DNA of 29,091 nt from Thraustochytrium sp. TN22 (taxonomy: Eukaryota > Sar > Bigyra > Thraustochytrida > Thraustochytriidae): NCBI GenBank assembly GCA_013306675.1, contig JABLUY010000348.1, forward strand, positions 1-29,091. The letters are read 5' to 3'. This document shows positions 1 to 7,755 of this stretch, in pieces (the stretch's first letter is position 1; each line of letters begins with the position of its first letter). Under the pieces are notes generated by a model. That model searched no databases. It was not told the origin of the DNA and worked only from the letters and a program-made list of their open reading frames with translations. The position numbers and the translations under genes are program-made.

Positions 1-53
<53 letters not shown>
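1..53. repeat. GA dinucleotide microsatellite
   Basis: The window opens with 26 uninterrupted GA units, and the array may extend beyond the left edge. It lies downstream of the ankyrin gene, which is transcribed leftwards and ends at 448. Confidence 0.97.
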
Positions 54-56
<3 letters not shown>

Positions 57-447
57 TGGCTGCCAGCCACGGAAAGACATGCTGAGGTACGCCTTCGATA
101 CCCAAGGGGCAGGCCAGGCGTGTGTCTCGAAAAGGTGAACTCAGTGAGAAGGAGACGGACGAGTCATCTCGTATATCGGGAAAAGTCATGTATCTTTGTA
201 TTGATCCCACGCCATGCATCCATCTCGCAAGAAGAAAACGTACAAAACCGTTGTGTTCACTAAGATTCAATAGCTGTCACTGCAGCAAAAGCCTTCGCAT
301 GGCGTCAAGTCCCGGCCTTCGCCCTTGCCGTACGAAGGTCAGCCGGTGTCCAAAGAGGAGGGCAAAGTCAGAGACCCCCATTGCATGCATGCCTCGTGTG
401 CCCCCCGGCGCCCCCCACCCTTGACCTTGAGGCCGGCTCTGGCTGCT
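54..447. other. 3' flank of the ankyrin gene, no gene seen
   Basis: This roughly 400 bp stretch has lower GC than the coding regions. It carries only short frames without recognisable protein features. It probably holds the 3' UTR and terminator of the leftward ankyrin/membrane gene. I see no RNA gene in it. Confidence 0.5.
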
Positions 448-2289
448 TCAGATGGAGTAGGCGCCAAAGTAGAGGAGCGCGTAGACAATGTAGGTCTTGT
501 AGCTGCTCTCAAAGTGCTTGAGGTAGGTGTCGTAGACGACAAAGCAGAGCAGCAGGATGACCTTGAACCAGACGTGCATCTCCATGCTGGCGTGACGCGT
601 GCGGAAAAAGGCGGAGAGGTCGCCCTGGTGGAAGTCTTTGCGCGAGGGCAAGTGGAGGTCCTTCTCGCGCGCGCGAGCCGCGGTCCACTCCTCCAGGAGC
701 TCGCGCGTGCGGCGATGCGCGACGAGCGCGCGGTCGGCCTCCAGGTACTGCGGGATGCGGCCGGACGCGAGGTCGGGCGCGGCGCGCTCGAAGATGGTGC
801 GCAAGATCTGCAGGCGCGTCTCGAAGGAGGCGCGCTTGGCGTCGGCCAACCCGCGCGCCGTGAGCACGACGGCCGAGGCGCCCTCGCTGTTGCGCGCCGC
901 GTCGCTGGCGCCGGCGCTGAGCAGCATGAGCAGCGCCTCGTAGTGCGACTTGGCGGCGGCGCGAAGCAGCGCCGTGTTGCCCTTGGCGTCGGCGGCCTCC
1001 AGGTCGGCGCCGCGGCCGAAGAGCGCGATCACCGTGCCGACGTGGCCGTGCTCGGCGGCGTAGAGCAGCGCAGTCTTGCCCGAGGGCGACCGGGCGTCAA
1101 TGTGCGGGCCGCCGTCCGCGTCGAGAATCGCCACGAGCTTCCGCGTTTCGCCGCGGCGCGCGCAGCGGATGAAGTTGCGCACCGAGACGTCTACGGGCTC
1201 GTCCGCGTCCTCGTCTGCGGCGGCCTCGCGCAAGGCAATCTCCTCGGAAAAGGTGCGCGCCTCCGCGCGCGTCATGTGACCGTCCTGCGCCGTCAGCCCG
1301 CGCACCGAGACGCGCTTGGCGTCCAGGGGCTGCGCCGTCTCGGTCGCGCTGGCGCTCGAGCCGGCCTGCTCGCGCCCGCGCCGAGCGAGCGAGACGACGT
1401 GCCGCTTGCGCTTGCTGTTGCTGCCGGCGCTGGCGCCGATGGCCGTAAAGGAGGCGGCGCCACCCTTGAGCAGGGCCATCTCGCCCTCGCCCTCCCCCGC
1501 GGCCGGGTAGCCGCCGCCGTCGCGCAGGCCGGGCCGCCAGGCCGTAGAGGAGGAGGAGGACGCAGCCGAGGACGCCGAGGAGGACCCCTTGCGCCGCAGC
1601 CGCTGTAGTTTGTACAAAGTCGCGTTGCGCTCCTCATTCATGTGGTGCATCTGCGCACGCAGGCCGCGGTTGCGCTGCTTGGCCAGCTTGCGCAGCAGCG
1701 GCATGCCCCAGGCCTGGCCGTGGCCGCCGGACGTGGCCGCCAGGCTGCTGCTGCTCATGCCGCCGACGCCGCTGGCCGTGCTCTCGTTGCTGGTCCACGA
1801 GTCGGCGCTGCTCTGTCTCGCGCGCAGCGTGCGGCCGGACCTGGCCACCCGCGGCGCGACGCCCGACGCGCCGGAGCCCTCGGACGTCCAGGACGACTCC
1901 GACGACTGCGACGCCTCGCGCTCATCGCGCGGCGTCGCCCTCAGGCTCCGCGCGCTCCTTTGCGCCGTCCACCTGCCCGCGCTCTCCTGCGTCGCACTGC
2001 CTGCGCTCGCGAGTCCTCTCCCGCCCTGCATCCGCCGCTGCTTCAGCTTCCGCAGCGCCGGCCGCTGCTGCTGCGCGGCTCCCCGCTCGCCGCCGTCGAG
2101 CCCGTCCTCCTCCTCGCCCTGCTCGTCCCTGCGCAGGATGTCCTCCCCCTCCTCGTCGCTCTCCAGCTCGTAGTCGCCGTTCTCGTCTACGAGCCGCGGC
2201 GCCCGGTCCGGCTCCGCATCGCCGCGGCGCCCGCGCCTGTTCAGGCTCGCCGCGCGCGGCGCCGCCCAGCCCGCGGCGGCCGCCGCCAT
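448..2289 (-). CDS. Ankyrin-repeat protein with C-terminal membrane segments
   Basis: A 613-residue protein. Residues 1-360 are low-complexity and probably disordered: acidic at 35-65, Ser-rich, with a basic NLS-like KRKR near 293. A Ser-rich motif (SSxxSWTSxxSxASGV) occurs twice, at about 129-144 and 160-175. About three ankyrin repeats follow at 367-470; the clearest carry SGKTALLYAAEHGH and KGNTALLRAAAKSH. Near the C-terminus are two hydrophobic segments, about 574-590 and 599-613, separated by a short loop; the second ends at the stop codon. Ankyrin repeats are known protein-binding modules. The architecture suggests a membrane-tethered adaptor, or the N-terminal part of a channel-like protein with very few membrane spans. 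I cannot name a family. The start is the first Met of the frame; a downstream start would shorten only the disordered region. Confidence 0.8.
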   Translation of the reverse strand: MAAAAAGWAAPRAASLNRRGRRGDAEPDRAPRLVDENGDYELESDEEGEDILRRDEQGEEEDGLDGGERGAAQQQRPALRKLKQRRMQGGRGLASAGSATQESAGRWTAQRSARSLRATPRDEREASQSSESSWTSEGSGASGVAPRVARSGRTLRARQSSADSWTSNESTASGVGGMSSSSLAATSGGHGQAWGMPLLRKLAKQRNRGLRAQMHHMNEERNATLYKLQRLRRKGSSSASSAASSSSSTAWRPGLRDGGGYPAAGEGEGEMALLKGGAASFTAIGASAGSNSKRKRHVVSLARRGREQAGSSASATETAQPLDAKRVSVRGLTAQDGHMTRAEARTFSEEIALREAAADEDADEPVDVSVRNFIRCARRGETRKLVAILDADGGPHIDARSPSGKTALLYAAEHGHVGTVIALFGRGADLEAADAKGNTALLRAAAKSHYEALLMLLSAGASDAARNSEGASAVVLTARGLADAKRASFETRLQILRTIFERAAPDLASGRIPQYLEADRALVAHRRTRELLEEWTAARAREKDLHLPSRKDFHQGDLSAFFRTRHASMEMHVWFKVILLLCFVVYDTYLKHFESSYKTYIVYALLYFGAYSI

Positions 2290-3099
2290 CGCGCGCCGCC
2301 CTTAGGGCTGCGCGCGCGCCGGGCTCGGAGCGAGGCCGAGGCAAGGAGGGATGGACGCCCGCGCGGTCCGCTCCGAGGCCAACCCAGCCAATGATCGATC
2401 GCTATAACCAAGCGCCGGTACCGCCCTGGCCGCGCCGGCCCGGCCCGGCCCGGCTGCCGCCGCGCCGCCGCGCGCCGCCGCCGCCGCGCCGCCGAGCGCG
2501 CGCGCGGGCGAGCGCGCGAGCGGGGCGAGCCTTGGCGGGTTGCGGATTGCGCGATGGCGCGCGATGTCGCGCTCGGGCTGTCTGAATGACGCTTTCGTTG
2601 ACTGCACGCACGTGCCGTGTCCGCCGGGCTTTGCTGCGCTTTCGGCGGCGAAATCGGGGGGTGTGTGCGCGCACTGGCGCGTGGCCCAGGCCGCGCTGCG
2701 GTGGCCGGGCCCAGTGGCGGCGGGGGGGAGGGGGCGCCCGCGAGCGCCCCGCAGCGGTTTGGCGGGGGGGGATGGGGAGGCAGTGGGGGGAGAGGCGGTG
2801 CGGGAGTCTTGAATGGATGAATATGGAACGGAGACTGCCAGTGGGGAGAGGGGGGGATGGCACGATGGGACGCCCCACAGAGGCGGAACCAGGCCGATGG
2901 AGCGGAGTGACCCAGGCTGCTTGGTTCGGGTTTGGAGAGCGCGGGTGGCGATGATGACGTACGCGTGACGCGTGGGCCAGAGACCGGCGCGCCGCAGGAG
3001 GAGGCGGGGGCCGCGGGGCCGTGCAGTTTGTGCTCGTCACGCCGGAGGTTGTGCTCGTCAGCCTCACTGTCTGGTCTGGTTCATGCGGGGAGAGCGAGC

Positions 3100-3100
<1 letters not shown>

Positions 3101-3128
<28 letters not shown>
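3101..3128. repeat. (TGGC)7 microsatellite
   Basis: Seven perfect copies of the tetranucleotide TGGC, in the intergenic region upstream of the ankyrin gene. Confidence 0.95.
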
Positions 3129-3131
<3 letters not shown>

Positions 3132-3377
3132 TGGAGAGACCCTAAAGGCCACCTAAAGGCCTGGACCGGTTCAACGGCGGCCGAATCGCTGATGCGAAAT
3201 TCAGCCGGGACTTTGGATCGCGCGAGCAATCCGTAAGGCAGTTTCTTTGAGCTCGTAGGCTCCGCAAGATTTTATCGATACACTGTCAGGGGGAGCAGAG
3301 CTTGCGATCGAGTCGACCACTGCTCCGTAATGATGAACGTCGTCACGGTTGGCTGAGAGCCTCTAACCTAGGCGCCT

Positions 3378-3394
3378 CTAGCTAGCTAGCTAGC
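3378..3394. repeat. CTAG tetranucleotide array (palindromic)
   Basis: Four CTAG units plus a C, giving a self-complementary GCTAGCTAGC core. It sits 33 bp beyond the stop codon of the leftward gene ending at 3427. A near-identical array lies upstream of the same gene at 4149-4166. Confidence 0.9.
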
Positions 3395-3426
3395 GGCGTT
3401 TGCTCGATTGTTCGTCCTGAGTGAGC

Positions 3427-3969
3427 TCAGCTGTCTCCTGGCTTTCCAGCTTGCGCTCCGGTCCTCTTCGCCTCGCGGCTCATCGTTGAGGCCTCTTCGC
3501 TGGGCGCGGCACTTGGAGCGTGATCATCGAGCGCAGGACCAAGAATGAAGAGGCGTGTCCCGGGCTTGCACAAGTCGGGATAGGCCGTGCGCCACTCCTC
3601 AATGGAGGCCGGGCGGGTCATCGAGTGGGAGACGCCGTCACGCACGTAGGCGTAGGGGTCGTCGAGATCGTCTTGAGCGTCGCTGATCGACTCGAGACCT
3701 TGGAGCTGGCGTTCGAGCTTGGCGAGCGTCTCCTCGAGCCTCGCGCCGGTCTTCTCGTTGAGCCTGGCCAGCTGGGCCTCGAAGGAGTCGCCGCCGCTGC
3801 CGCCGCTGGCGTCGTCGGCGTCGTCGTCCGCAGCAGGGCTCCACGAGACGTCGCCCTGCACGAAGAAGTCGTCGTCGCCGTCCACGACGCGCATGAGCTC
3901 CGCCGCGAAGCGGTCGAGCGCGTCCTTCTCCTCGTCGCGGCCCTCGCCGGGGCTGCCGGGCGAGCTCAT
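3427..3969 (-). CDS. Hypothetical acidic coiled-coil protein
   Basis: A 180-residue soluble protein of unrecognised family. The N-terminal third is strongly acidic, with DDD clusters near 32-34 and 48-52. Residues 63-95 look like a short coiled coil or amphipathic helix (FEAQLARLNEKTGARLEE...). A conserved-looking block follows at about 104-145, including PYAYVRDG, a SIEEWRTAYPDL helix and RLFILGP. The C-terminus is polar. I chose the Met at 3969 because the frame upstream (to 4053) reads as Ala/Arg/Pro-rich sequence made from GGCGA/GGCGG pentamers, typical of 5' flanks here; an N-terminal extension of 28 residues cannot be excluded. It is divergent from the zinc-finger gene at 4220, with 250 bp between start codons. 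No function is assigned. Confidence 0.65.
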   Translation of the reverse strand: MSSPGSPGEGRDEEKDALDRFAAELMRVVDGDDDFFVQGDVSWSPAADDDADDASGGSGGDSFEAQLARLNEKTGARLEETLAKLERQLQGLESISDAQDDLDDPYAYVRDGVSHSMTRPASIEEWRTAYPDLCKPGTRLFILGPALDDHAPSAAPSEEASTMSREAKRTGAQAGKPGDS

Positions 3970-4219
3970 GGCGAGGCGAGGCGAGGCGGGGCGGGGCCGC
4001 GGCCGCGGCTGCCGCGTCGCCGCGGCTGCCGCGCCGCCGCCGCGCGCGCGCACGCGGCGCAGCGCAGTGGAGGTTATGCCGTGGCGGTCGTTGGGCTCGC
4101 GCGGAGCGCCGCCATGGCGGCCATGACCGGCGGCGCTGCCGGCAGCCTCTAGCTAGCTAGCTAGCTGGCCGGGCAAATCCAAAAGAGGACGCGCGCGCGC
4201 GCGCGCTGCAGCGGGCGGG
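3970..4219. promoter_or_regulatory. Divergent promoter region
   Basis: This 250 bp separates two divergently read start codons (3969 leftward, 4220 rightward), so both promoters must lie here. It contains a run of GGCGA/GGCGG pentamers at 3971-3997, a CTAG array at 4149-4166 and a CG dinucleotide run at about 4191-4206. No TATA-like box is evident. Confidence 0.6.
4149..4166. repeat. CTAG tetranucleotide array (palindromic)
   Basis: Four CTAG units, matching the array at 3378-3394. It lies 54 bp upstream of the zinc-finger gene start. It could be a simple repeat or a palindromic binding site. Confidence 0.9.
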
Positions 4220-4882
4220 ATGGCGGGCGGCAAGCGCAAGCGGGCGGAGGCGGGCGGCGCGGGCGGCGGCCTGGGCCGCGGCGGCGGCGCGGCGCTCAAG
4301 CGCGAGGAGGAGCAGGCACAGGAGCAGGCGGAGAGCAAGCTGCTGCCGCCGCGCAAGCGCTGCGCGGGCTGCTCGCTCGCGTCGGCAGGCCAGGCGTGCG
4401 TGCGCACGCGGTGCCTGGAGTGCTGCAAGGCGGCGGCGGCCGAGGCCAAGAAGAAGAAGGCCGCGGGGGCTGCCGGCGGCGGCGGCGGCGGCAAGAAGGG
4501 GGAGTGCTACTTTCACGACAAGGTCGACCCGCTGCTGCTCGGCTGGGTGGACGGCTACCAGGAGCGCGTCGCGCTTCGGAGCGATCCGACGCGGCTGCAG
4601 CGCGCACAGCACGTGGAGAAGCTCTTCGAGCACGAGGGCGACACCGCGTGCCTCTTCGCGCTGCGGGACCTGATGTCAAGCGCCGCGTACAAGCGCTGGA
4701 AGCCGGCCGTCATCTCGCAGTCGCGCATGAGCAAGTGGCACATGGAGACGCACTTTCGGCGGCCACAGACCCGGACGCGCGCAGAGCGCTTCAAGACCGT
4801 GCTGGACCGCCTGCTCAAGAAGGCGGAAGACCGCGAGCAGAGCCCGAAGGTGGTGAACCTGGTCTCGAACGACTCAGATTAG
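4220..4882 (+). CDS. SHI/Dus1-type CCK zinc-finger protein
   Basis: A 220-residue, lysine-rich, probably nuclear protein; it begins with GGKRKR, an NLS-like cluster. The core is a cysteine cluster C48-x2-C51-x8-C60-x4-C65-x2-C68-C69-K, followed by C96-x2-H99. This spacing (CxxC, then RCxxCCK, then CxxH) resembles the RING-like finger of plant SHI/STY/LRP1 factors and the C-terminal finger of DUS1-like dihydrouridine synthases. Here the loop before the last pair is expanded by a Lys/Ala/Gly tract (about 71-93). A helical region of no known family follows (100-205). The protein ends with VVNLVSNDSD, a hydrophobic patch followed by acidic residues that looks like a SUMO-interacting motif. A nuclear zinc-binding role is inferred; DNA binding is not shown. 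It is convergent with the membrane gene at 5352, across tandem repeats. Confidence 0.75.
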   Translation: MAGGKRKRAEAGGAGGGLGRGGGAALKREEEQAQEQAESKLLPPRKRCAGCSLASAGQACVRTRCLECCKAAAAEAKKKKAAGAAGGGGGGKKGECYFHDKVDPLLLGWVDGYQERVALRSDPTRLQRAQHVEKLFEHEGDTACLFALRDLMSSAAYKRWKPAVISQSRMSKWHMETHFRRPQTRTRAERFKTVLDRLLKKAEDREQSPKVVNLVSNDSD

Positions 4883-4916
4883 GCCTAGGCAGGGCAGATC
4901 AATCCTCAAGAACGGA

Positions 4917-5324
4917 GAGCCCCCAGAAGGGTGCCTGCGTGGGAGCGAGCTTCACTCGTGCTGGCGCAACGGGCGGGCGCTTTCGGCCGTGGTCAACGCA
5001 CGGACCTCGGGCAGGCATCCCGGAGACACAGTCATGCCGACGATCTTCTTTGGTGGGGTGAAAGAAATGGAAAAGAAGAATCTTGTCAAGAATGCTTGGT
5101 CGCTTCCGAGCCCCCAGAAGGATTCCTGCGTGCGAGCGAGCCTCACTTGTGCTGGCGCAACGGGCGGGCGCTTTCGGCCGTGGTCAACGCACGGACCTCC
5201 CGGCATTTGGTCACCCATGGGACGTAGCACGGCCGGAGACACAGCCATATGCCGACGATCTTCTTTGATGGGGTGGAAAAACAAGAGAAGAAAGGAGTCT
5301 TGTCAAAAATGCTTGGTCGCTTCG
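4917..5324. repeat. Degenerate tandem duplication (two copies)
   Basis: Two head-to-tail copies lie between convergent genes. Copy 1 is about 4917-5107 (191 bp) and copy 2 about 5108-5324 (217 bp). Both start GAGCCCCCAGAAGG, share CTGGCGCAACGGGCGGGCGC and CGTGGTCAACGCACGGACCT, continue through CGACGATCTTCTTTG, and end TGCTTGGTCGCTTC. Copy 2 has about 26 extra bases around 5205-5235. The translated frames are not obviously selected, so I read this as non-coding. Confidence 0.92.
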
Positions 5325-5351
5325 CTCGCCCGTCGTCCGCGCCGCCCATGT

Positions 5352-6335
5352 TTAGGCGCCGACAACCAGGGGCCGCACGCTGGCGTCAATGAACTCTACA
5401 AAATACACACAGACAATCCAGACGGCAATGAGGACGACGATGAGGCCGCCATAGGCGAGCGGTGCCCAGCCGAAGCGCGTGTAGTCGAGGAAAAAGTAGA
5501 AAAAGATGCCGGAGACCTGGTACCAGAGGAGCGAAAAGAGGCCGTACATGTTCGCATAGAGCACGATGAAGACAAAGTGGCGGCGCTTGACCGGCAGGCC
5601 GCTGAGCGTGGCCTCGACCAGCATCATTGCCGTGTTGGCATAGTGCATGGTGACGGCGCGCCAGTTCATGAGCCGTGAGTACCGGTACGGGTCCTTGCGG
5701 CGCGCCGCGGGCACCAACACAAAGTGCACCAGGGAGGTGACCACGAGGGCGGCGCTGAAGCTCACCTCGAAGAGCACCGGGAGCCAGCGGCTCGTCCCGG
5801 GAAAGTGCGACGCCAGCAGCTCGTGCTCCACGCTGTGCGCGAACGCCAACACAAAGTACACGGTGAGCATGGTCCAGCTCCACACCGTAAAGGTCGTGAA
5901 ACGCTTCCAGCGCTTGACGTGCACCAGGTTGCCCCAGTTGCTGCGCACCAGCGGGTAGTTGTTGGTCGCGTAGATGTGGATGGCCAGCGCCACGGCACAC
6001 ACTGCGCTCGCGAGCCGCGTCGCTAGCAGCAGCCGCGACCCGCCATCCGTCACGTCGCGCGTCGGCACGTCAATGTCCAGCGCCGCCAGCACCTCGTCGA
6101 GCGAGCTCGCGTGCCAGAGTGGCACGCCGGGCGTCGCGGACTCCACGCTGTACTGGTACAGCCTCAGCACGCAGGCGTCCACCGTGACAATCGTCATGAG
6201 CACGGCCACCAGGCCCAGCGGCCTCTCTTTCGGCGGCGGCAGCGTGTCGCTGCGCGGCTCCTTCGGCACGGCCGCCGCCGCCTCCTCGCCCGCCGTTGCC
6301 GCGGCCGTCGCGGTCGCCCGCCCTCGCAACGCCAT
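5352..6335 (-). CDS. AIG1/FAR-17a-like multi-pass membrane hydrolase
   Basis: A 327-residue integral membrane protein with about six to seven hydrophobic segments, roughly 40-62, 103-124, 146-166, 187-210, 228-245, 253-281 and 290-314. Two signatures match the AIG1/ADTRP (FAR-17a) family: an RWKxxT block with Thr147, and an H-x3-T block with His231 followed by a loop Pro, an aromatic helix and a G-x3-Y-x-FLDY ending. In animal AIG1 and ADTRP the corresponding Thr and His form the catalytic pair that hydrolyses fatty acid esters of hydroxy fatty acids, so this gene may encode an endomembrane lipid hydrolase. Family members are usually about 240 residues; the extra length is a Pro/Ala-rich N-terminal tail and a loop at 68-100. 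The more distant rolling-stone family is an alternative. It is divergent from TRM8. Confidence 0.72.
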   Translation of the reverse strand: MALRGRATATAAATAGEEAAAAVPKEPRSDTLPPPKERPLGLVAVLMTIVTVDACVLRLYQYSVESATPGVPLWHASSLDEVLAALDIDVPTRDVTDGGSRLLLATRLASAVCAVALAIHIYATNNYPLVRSNWGNLVHVKRWKRFTTFTVWSWTMLTVYFVLAFAHSVEHELLASHFPGTSRWLPVLFEVSFSAALVVTSLVHFVLVPAARRKDPYRYSRLMNWRAVTMHYANTAMMLVEATLSGLPVKRRHFVFIVLYANMYGLFSLLWYQVSGIFFYFFLDYTRFGWAPLAYGGLIVVLIAVWIVCVYFVEFIDASVRPLVVGA

Positions 6336-6711
6336 ACTCCCTACAGCGCGCTACGCAAGCTCGCTAGCTACAGGAACTCGGCGCTGCAACTGGAGCGGGC
6401 CTCGAGCCCGTGCGCGCCGCCGAGCTGCAGCAGCGGGTTTGCCGCGACCTGCAGAGCGAAACGCTCTGCGGCAGATGCTGGCCGCAGTGACGACGAGAGA
6501 TGCAGCGGCTCTGCTGCGCTTGCTTGCTTGCTTGCTTGCTCGCGTGCTTGCGCGCCTGCGCGCTTGCCCGGTATGGGACGCGGTCGCGGACGTCTGCCGC
6601 GCGTCCGAAAGGTTTGGGACGGCGTCGCTGGCGGCGCGGCAGACGGCGCGGCAGACTGCGATGCGCCTGGGCGCGCGGGGCGCTGCGGCTCGCGGCGCGG
6701 CGGTGCGCGCG
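6336..6711. promoter_or_regulatory. Divergent promoter between membrane gene and TRM8
   Basis: This 376 bp region lies between start codons read in opposite directions. It contains GCTAGCTACAG at about 6362-6372, 27 bp upstream of the leftward gene, and a GCTT tetranucleotide run at 6518-6540. Several rightward Met codons in frame with TRM8 fall in or near it (for example 6661), so the TRM8 5' boundary is uncertain. Confidence 0.55.
6518..6540. repeat. GCTT tetranucleotide array
   Basis: Five GCTT units plus GCT inside the divergent promoter upstream of TRM8. Confidence 0.9.
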
Positions 6712-7755
6712 ATGGAGGCGAGCCGAGCGGGCGCGAAGCGCGCCGCCGCGGCCCCGCTGTCCGGCAGCGCCGGCAGTCCGGGCGGCGCGGCGGAGGTGGA
6801 TGCGGACGTGGCCGCCAAGCGCGCGCGCAAGGAGCGCGCCGGCAACACGCGCAGCGACCCGGCGAACGTGAAGAAGATCGAGGACGCGTGGAAGGAGGTC
6901 TTCGGCCACCTTGGGCTTGATGATGTCTCGCTCAACGGGGAGATTGGCAAGACGCGCCCGCGCAACCACGTCAACCCGCTCGCGCAGCAGTTCGTGGCGC
7001 CCGTGGAGCCGCCCAAGTGGGCCGAGGTCTTCGAGGACCCGACGCGCCCGCTTTTCGTGGACGTGGGCTGCGCGCAGGGCCGCTTTGGGCTGCTCATGGC
7101 CACGCACAAGGACAAGTGGCACGCGTGGAATCACCTGGGCGTGGAGATCCGCGCGGCGCACGTCACGCGCGCCAACGCCTGGGTCCACCACAAGGGCATC
7201 AAGAACGCGCACTACGTCAGCTGTAGCGCCAACTCCTCGCTCGGCGTCCTGCTCGATTCCTACCCGGGCCGCGTGGACTGGGTCGCTGTGCAGTTCCCGG
7301 ACCCACATTTCAAGCGCAAGCATCACAAGCGTCGCGTCGTGCAGCCCGCCTTCCTCGAGGACCTCGCGCGCCACATCCCGGCCGACTGCACGCTCTTCAT
7401 GCAGAGCGACGTCGAGGAGGTTGTCGCCCAGATGCGCGACCGCACCGACGCCTGCTCCTACTTTGAGCGCATCGGCGACTACACCCCGCGCAGCGACAAG
7501 CTCGACCCCGTCGTCTGCCGTGACGGCTCCGACGACTCCATCTGGACGCGCAGCGGCCAGCGCGCTGACGACGATGGCGACGACTTTGGCGACTGGCTTC
7601 AGGGCCCCAACCCGACCGGCGTCCCCACAGAGCGCGAGGTGCAGAACCACGCGCTCGACCTCCCCGTGTACCGCTGCCTCTTCAAGCGCAACAGTAAGCC
7701 CGTGCCTCCCCCTGGCCTCACTCCCACGGTTTCTCAGCCTCCTTCCGAGCCATGA
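6712..7755 (+). CDS. TRM8: tRNA (guanine-N7)-methyltransferase
   Basis: A 347-residue enzyme that methylates guanine 46 in the tRNA variable loop using S-adenosylmethionine; eukaryotic family members act with a WD40 partner (Trm82/WDR4), which is not in this window. Visible motifs are the NPL block at 88-90, the SAM-binding FVDVGCAQGRFG (115-126), GVEIR (143-147), the family hallmark FPDPHFK (195-201) followed by H-x2-KRR, SDVEEV (232-237) and the TER motif (306-308). The basic N-terminal 50 residues are low-complexity, and there is an acidic insertion at about 271-300 (RADDDGDDFGDW). The Met at 6712 sits just before the Lys/Arg-rich leader; a Met at 6661 would add 17 residues. The long open frame upstream to 5974 is antisense to the neighbouring membrane gene and is not coding. 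Confidence 0.95.
   Translation: MEASRAGAKRAAAAPLSGSAGSPGGAAEVDADVAAKRARKERAGNTRSDPANVKKIEDAWKEVFGHLGLDDVSLNGEIGKTRPRNHVNPLAQQFVAPVEPPKWAEVFEDPTRPLFVDVGCAQGRFGLLMATHKDKWHAWNHLGVEIRAAHVTRANAWVHHKGIKNAHYVSCSANSSLGVLLDSYPGRVDWVAVQFPDPHFKRKHHKRRVVQPAFLEDLARHIPADCTLFMQSDVEEVVAQMRDRTDACSYFERIGDYTPRSDKLDPVVCRDGSDDSIWTRSGQRADDDGDDFGDWLQGPNPTGVPTEREVQNHALDLPVYRCLFKRNSKPVPPPGLTPTVSQPPSEP

Larger units (their letters stand above)
2290..3426. other. Intergenic region containing the ankyrin-gene promoter
   Basis: This 1.1 kb lies between two leftward genes. It should hold the promoter and 5' UTR of the ankyrin gene (right next to 2289) and the 3' end of the 180-residue gene at 3427. The left half is extremely GC-rich, with CCGCGCCGCC-type and GGCCC runs and G-tracts around 2720-2870. 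Further right are a TGGC tetranucleotide array and a CTAG array. The frames here are proline/arginine-rich mirror frames with no domain, so I call no gene. Confidence 0.55.

Noticed and set aside
325-1608. Long rightward open frame opposite the ankyrin gene
   Set aside because: It is antisense to a gene with clear ankyrin repeats; its Ala/Arg/Gly/Leu-rich translation is what GC-rich antisense frames give, and it has no domain.
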